Assembly: GCF_010685995.1 (NCBI RefSeq)
Contig: NZ_JAAGWK010000011.1
Coordinates: 62,001-126,000, forward strand
Length of the DNA: 64,000 nt
Origin: Goekera deserti
GTDB taxonomy: Bacteria > Actinomycetota > Actinomycetes > Mycobacteriales > Geodermatophilaceae
Direction: 5' to 3'
Under the pieces are notes generated by a model. That model was not told where the DNA came from and did no database searches. It was given only the letters and a program-made list of their open reading frames with translations. The position numbers and the translations under genes are program-made. Of the stretch, positions 62,801 to 64,000 are shown one piece after another. How positions within the stretch are numbered: position 1 is the stretch's first letter; every line of letters starts with the position of its first letter.

Positions 62801-63036
62801 ACCCGGTCGCCGGCCCGCACACCCGCCGTGGCGAGACGAGACGTCCAGCTGTCGGCAGCGCGCATCAGGGTCGAGTAGCTGATCGCCTGCCCGCCGTGCT
62901 CGACGGCCACGGCGTCTGGCGACTCCGCCGCCCGGGCGCGAACCAGCGCCGGCACCGTGAGCTGCTGCCCGGCGATGGCCGAGATGGACGGGGCGCTACC
63001 GCCAACCGTGGCCTGCCGGGTGTGGGTGCGCCGCAC
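59851..63036 (-). CDS. Non-ribosomal peptide synthetase, A-PCP-C, with altered condensation motif
   Basis: The product is 1061 residues. The adenylation domain (about 30-520) has YVLYTSGSTGRPKG, FDCSILEIFGPL, LVNLYGPTEYTSY, YRTGDLG, and NGKIDRSLLR. The carrier domain (about 545-615) has DLFDLGGHSLTAL with the pantetheine Ser. The C-terminal condensation domain (about 635-1050) carries ALHPAAADTWS where HHxxxDG is expected: the catalytic second His is Pro and the Gly is Thr, so normal amide formation is doubtful. There is no thioesterase. By hand alignment to GrsA the selectivity code reads D-C-L-S-I-G-L-S-Y, which I cannot assign. CATGAT ends 6 bases upstream of GTG 63036, so it is probably leaderless. 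The DNA is less GC-rich than the rest. Confidence 0.88.
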   Translation of the reverse strand: MRRTHTRQATVGGSAPSISAIAGQQLTVPALVRARAAESPDAVAVEHGGQAISYSTLMRAADSWTSRLATAGVRAGDRVAVRMGRSPELVAVLLGIMGRGAAYVPLDPAYPEQRLQLMLDDADVVAVVGDRDFDDPRRRVLHVGEPLRPRVPVVGRCAISEDVAYVLYTSGSTGRPKGVELTHAGATDMLLWAAQVFGDDLGRVLASTSICFDCSILEIFGPLTVGGTTVLGDGPLAIGSASSATGVRLLHSVPSVIDELLRHDSLPPTVRTAIVGGEAVWAGLVRTVYERSAIAKLVNLYGPTEYTSYATMAVLDPELEGEPPIGRPVANTRIELLDPSGAPVPSGAAGEIFISGAGLARGYLHSPGQTAERFVPAAGAVGQRAYRTGDLGQWSAGQLRFGGRVDDQVKVRGVRIEPVEVERALLAHPSIREAVVLSSTAQSCSADDGPPEIRLTAHLVAGTDISTDPASLRRFLGERLPSAMLPAAYVFAQRLPRLPNGKIDRSLLRPVVTPVRAPTVRAPYSDTEGLLVRLWGETLAVEAVDPDADLFDLGGHSLTALAVRERLQRRLGTTLPAALFFEHATIATLATAIDRVMAATTIGRASESGRQVAEVAALSATQRALVHREGPSLMLVTRVTGRLQVPAMLDALRTLQRRHTLLRSVLVQTPSGSGWRAGPDRAPLVVDVTSAGLSVERLTERAIASVVDRPWTLDREPPARWVVVRRGPTDHLLVVALHPAAADTWSVESLGHQALELYAASIHSRPAGPGRFVQYSELAAERYERVAADELARQRGFWTDELGDAPALEPPGHAVRSERPGPALIEEFTLPAASVATIHDLARKARATPQIVAVALHAVALHAWTGQNEFVVGCPTSGRPLPEHSTVVGPAGDAVPVRCRVRSGQTLGEVLEQVRDRALAGYGADAVPFVELAASGPRDPARHPVYQTSVVLLARPSLLDPGYSAEIAGRQPIGAVELEPLGERPTVTALDLELGLYPHGSGIECTSLSRSDAVSRSDLRRYGHQFRGLVAAAAHHPERTVGEWAAVLRHDSEWLPPPVRD

Positions 63037-63096
63037 GCCCGGATCATGCCAGCAGAACGGTCGAACCTGGCGGCTCTTGACTGCTACGGTCCGCCG
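63037..63096. promoter_or_regulatory. Back-to-back leaderless promoters of the NRPS and SGNH-like genes
   Basis: Within 60 bases, leftward CATGAT (complement of 63043-63048) and rightward TACGGT (63085-63090) each end 6 bases before their start codon. Rightward TTGACT at 63077-63082 is too close to be its -35; the two promoters probably overlap and share control. Confidence 0.55.
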
Positions 63097-64000
63097 GTGG
63101 GAGCCGCCCGCTCGACGTCTCCGGCCCTTCCGTCACCGGCCGTCGCCGCTGTAGGGCCCTGGCGGCTGGAAGAGACACCCGACGGCGTGGCCCTGCGGCG
63201 CGACGACGCGCTGGACGTCGGCCTCGGCAGTGCCTCCCCTGACTGGTCCCCGATCGACTACGTACCTCCGCAGGGCACGGCTCGCCGTGTGGTTCTCCTC
63301 GGCGAGTCCACCGCCCGTGGTTGGCCCTTCGAAGCTGCGCTGTCGCCGACAGCCGTGCTGCAGCGGCACCTTGACGAGGTAGGTGACTACCAATGCGTCG
63401 ACCTGGCCAAGGTCGGCGCCAACGGTGAAGACCTGATCTCCGCCGCGCGCTGTCTCCCGACGCTGGACCCCGCTGTCATCGTGTCCTTCGCGGGCAACAA
63501 CTGGATGCTCTCGCCTCCGGCCGGTCCCGACGGCGCGATCGACGCAGACCCCGCACTGGCGGGGCACCTCGCGGACGCGCTGCGGACCGGGGGGTATGCC
63601 GGGATGCGCTCCGCCTTCATCCAGGCAGCCCTCCAGGACGCCCGCGAGTACCTCGACCTGCTCGTCCTGGCCCAGAAAGCCACCGGGGCGTCGGTGGTCA
63701 TCGCCATCCCCGAGTACGACCTGCAGGGCTTCGCGCCGCCGACAGACATCGAGACGCCGGTCTTGGCGGAGGCATCCATGCAAGGCTGGCACGAGCTGCG
63801 TCGAGCCGCCGAACGAGCGCTGGACGAGGACCGCGCCGGCGACGTGGCAGCGCTCGCCGGACGGATGATCGACCTGGACCAAGGCTGCAGCCCGGTGCCC
63901 GGCTGGCTGGCGGGCAGAGCCGCGATGAGGCTGCAGGACGGTCCGGCCGCGCGTCGGGCGTTGGAACAGTCGCGCGACGCTGTCGTCGGTCTGCTGGTCA
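63097..64000 (+). CDS. SGNH/GDSL-hydrolase-like protein, partial at window end
   Basis: The frame is open from GTG 63097 to the last base (about 301 residues). VVLLGESTARGWPFEAAL near residue 66 resembles block I of SGNH hydrolases (GDS/GES with the nucleophile Ser), VGANGED could be block II, and SFAGNNWM replaces the GxND of block III. Downstream is a helical part that may form TPR-like repeats (GWHELRRAAERALDED, AAMRLQDGPAARRALEQS). It is divergent from the NRPS gene and probably belongs to the same biosynthetic locus, perhaps as an acyl- or acetyl-hydrolase/transferase. Confidence 0.6.
   Translation, partial: MGAARSTSPALPSPAVAAVGPWRLEETPDGVALRRDDALDVGLGSASPDWSPIDYVPPQGTARRVVLLGESTARGWPFEAALSPTAVLQRHLDEVGDYQCVDLAKVGANGEDLISAARCLPTLDPAVIVSFAGNNWMLSPPAGPDGAIDADPALAGHLADALRTGGYAGMRSAFIQAALQDAREYLDLLVLAQKATGASVVIAIPEYDLQGFAPPTDIETPVLAEASMQGWHELRRAAERALDEDRAGDVAALAGRMIDLDQGCSPVPGWLAGRAAMRLQDGPAARRALEQSRDAVVGLLV

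Overview
The window is very GC-rich, dense actinobacterial DNA (most genes start with GTG, many overlap by 4 bases as GTGA, and many lack a Shine-Dalgarno). The gene set suggests a Geodermatophilaceae-like actinobacterium (Blastococcus, Modestobacter or Geodermatophilus type): a Ku plus split-LigD end-joining module, FurA-KatG, an InhA-type enoyl reductase with a MabA-like FabG, a SigF-type stress sigma factor with partner-switching regulators, and a CrtL-type lycopene cyclase. The genus assignment is inference.

Layout. 1-5.0 kb: a leftward, fully overlapping five-gene operon (HD-like protein, methyltransferase, Gfo/Idh/MocA oxidoreductase, zinc-ribbon metallo-beta-lactamase-fold protein, YcaO enzyme) that leaves the window; this is the best candidate for an undescribed pathway. 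5.3-7.1 kb: an alpha/beta hydrolase and PurU. 7.2-10.8 kb: polymerase, ligase and Ku of end joining, and a DUF1360 protein. 10.9-19.3 kb: small conserved proteins, a STAS antagonist, topoisomerase IB, a SpoIIE/ATPase/STAS multidomain regulator facing an RsbW-SigF pair with a SigF-like promoter, and a stomatin/NfeD pair. 19.4-22.0 kb: two SDR enzymes and a cyclase-family hydrolase behind a 19-codon leader ORF. 22.1-26.2 kb: ferrochelatase, an array of quasi-palindromic repeats, InhA-FabG, and lycopene cyclase. 26.3-29.6 kb: heme-binding-like protein and furA-katG with a FurA box. 29.6-34.0 kb: arsenic resistance (two ArsR, Acr3, two ArsC, a flavoprotein). 34.2-42.6 kb: Tat-exported phosphatase, degenerate GGDEF protein, drug exporter, zinc ribbon, hemerythrin, LysR/SDR pair, and HEAT and MerR-HEAT proteins. 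42.7-43.7 kb: a graveyard of fragments (FtsX permease, amidohydrolase, LigB dioxygenase). 43.7-49.9 kb: MsrA, UvrC-like nuclease, a TetR/epoxide hydrolase/SnoaL operon, and a cystine-type amino-acid ABC importer. 50.1-56.9 kb: a CoA-ester catabolic block (fused thiolase-enoyl-CoA hydratase, tandem CaiB CoA-transferase, LysR) bracketed by two quinone-oxidoreductase N-terminal fragments that stop at the same codon. 57-64 kb: visibly less GC-rich DNA with small orphan genes, a copper-storage Csp protein, and an NRPS (A-PCP-C, degenerate condensation motif) divergent from a SGNH-like protein cut by the window end.

Regulation visible in the DNA includes a SigF-like promoter, a FurA box, LysR T-N11-A boxes, a MerR-type palindrome, ArsR- and TetR-like inverted repeats, several perfect terminator hairpins, and about a dozen starts with an xANNNT -10 box exactly 5-8 bases upstream, the signature of leaderless transcripts. 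No rRNA, tRNA, CRISPR array or intact transposase was found.
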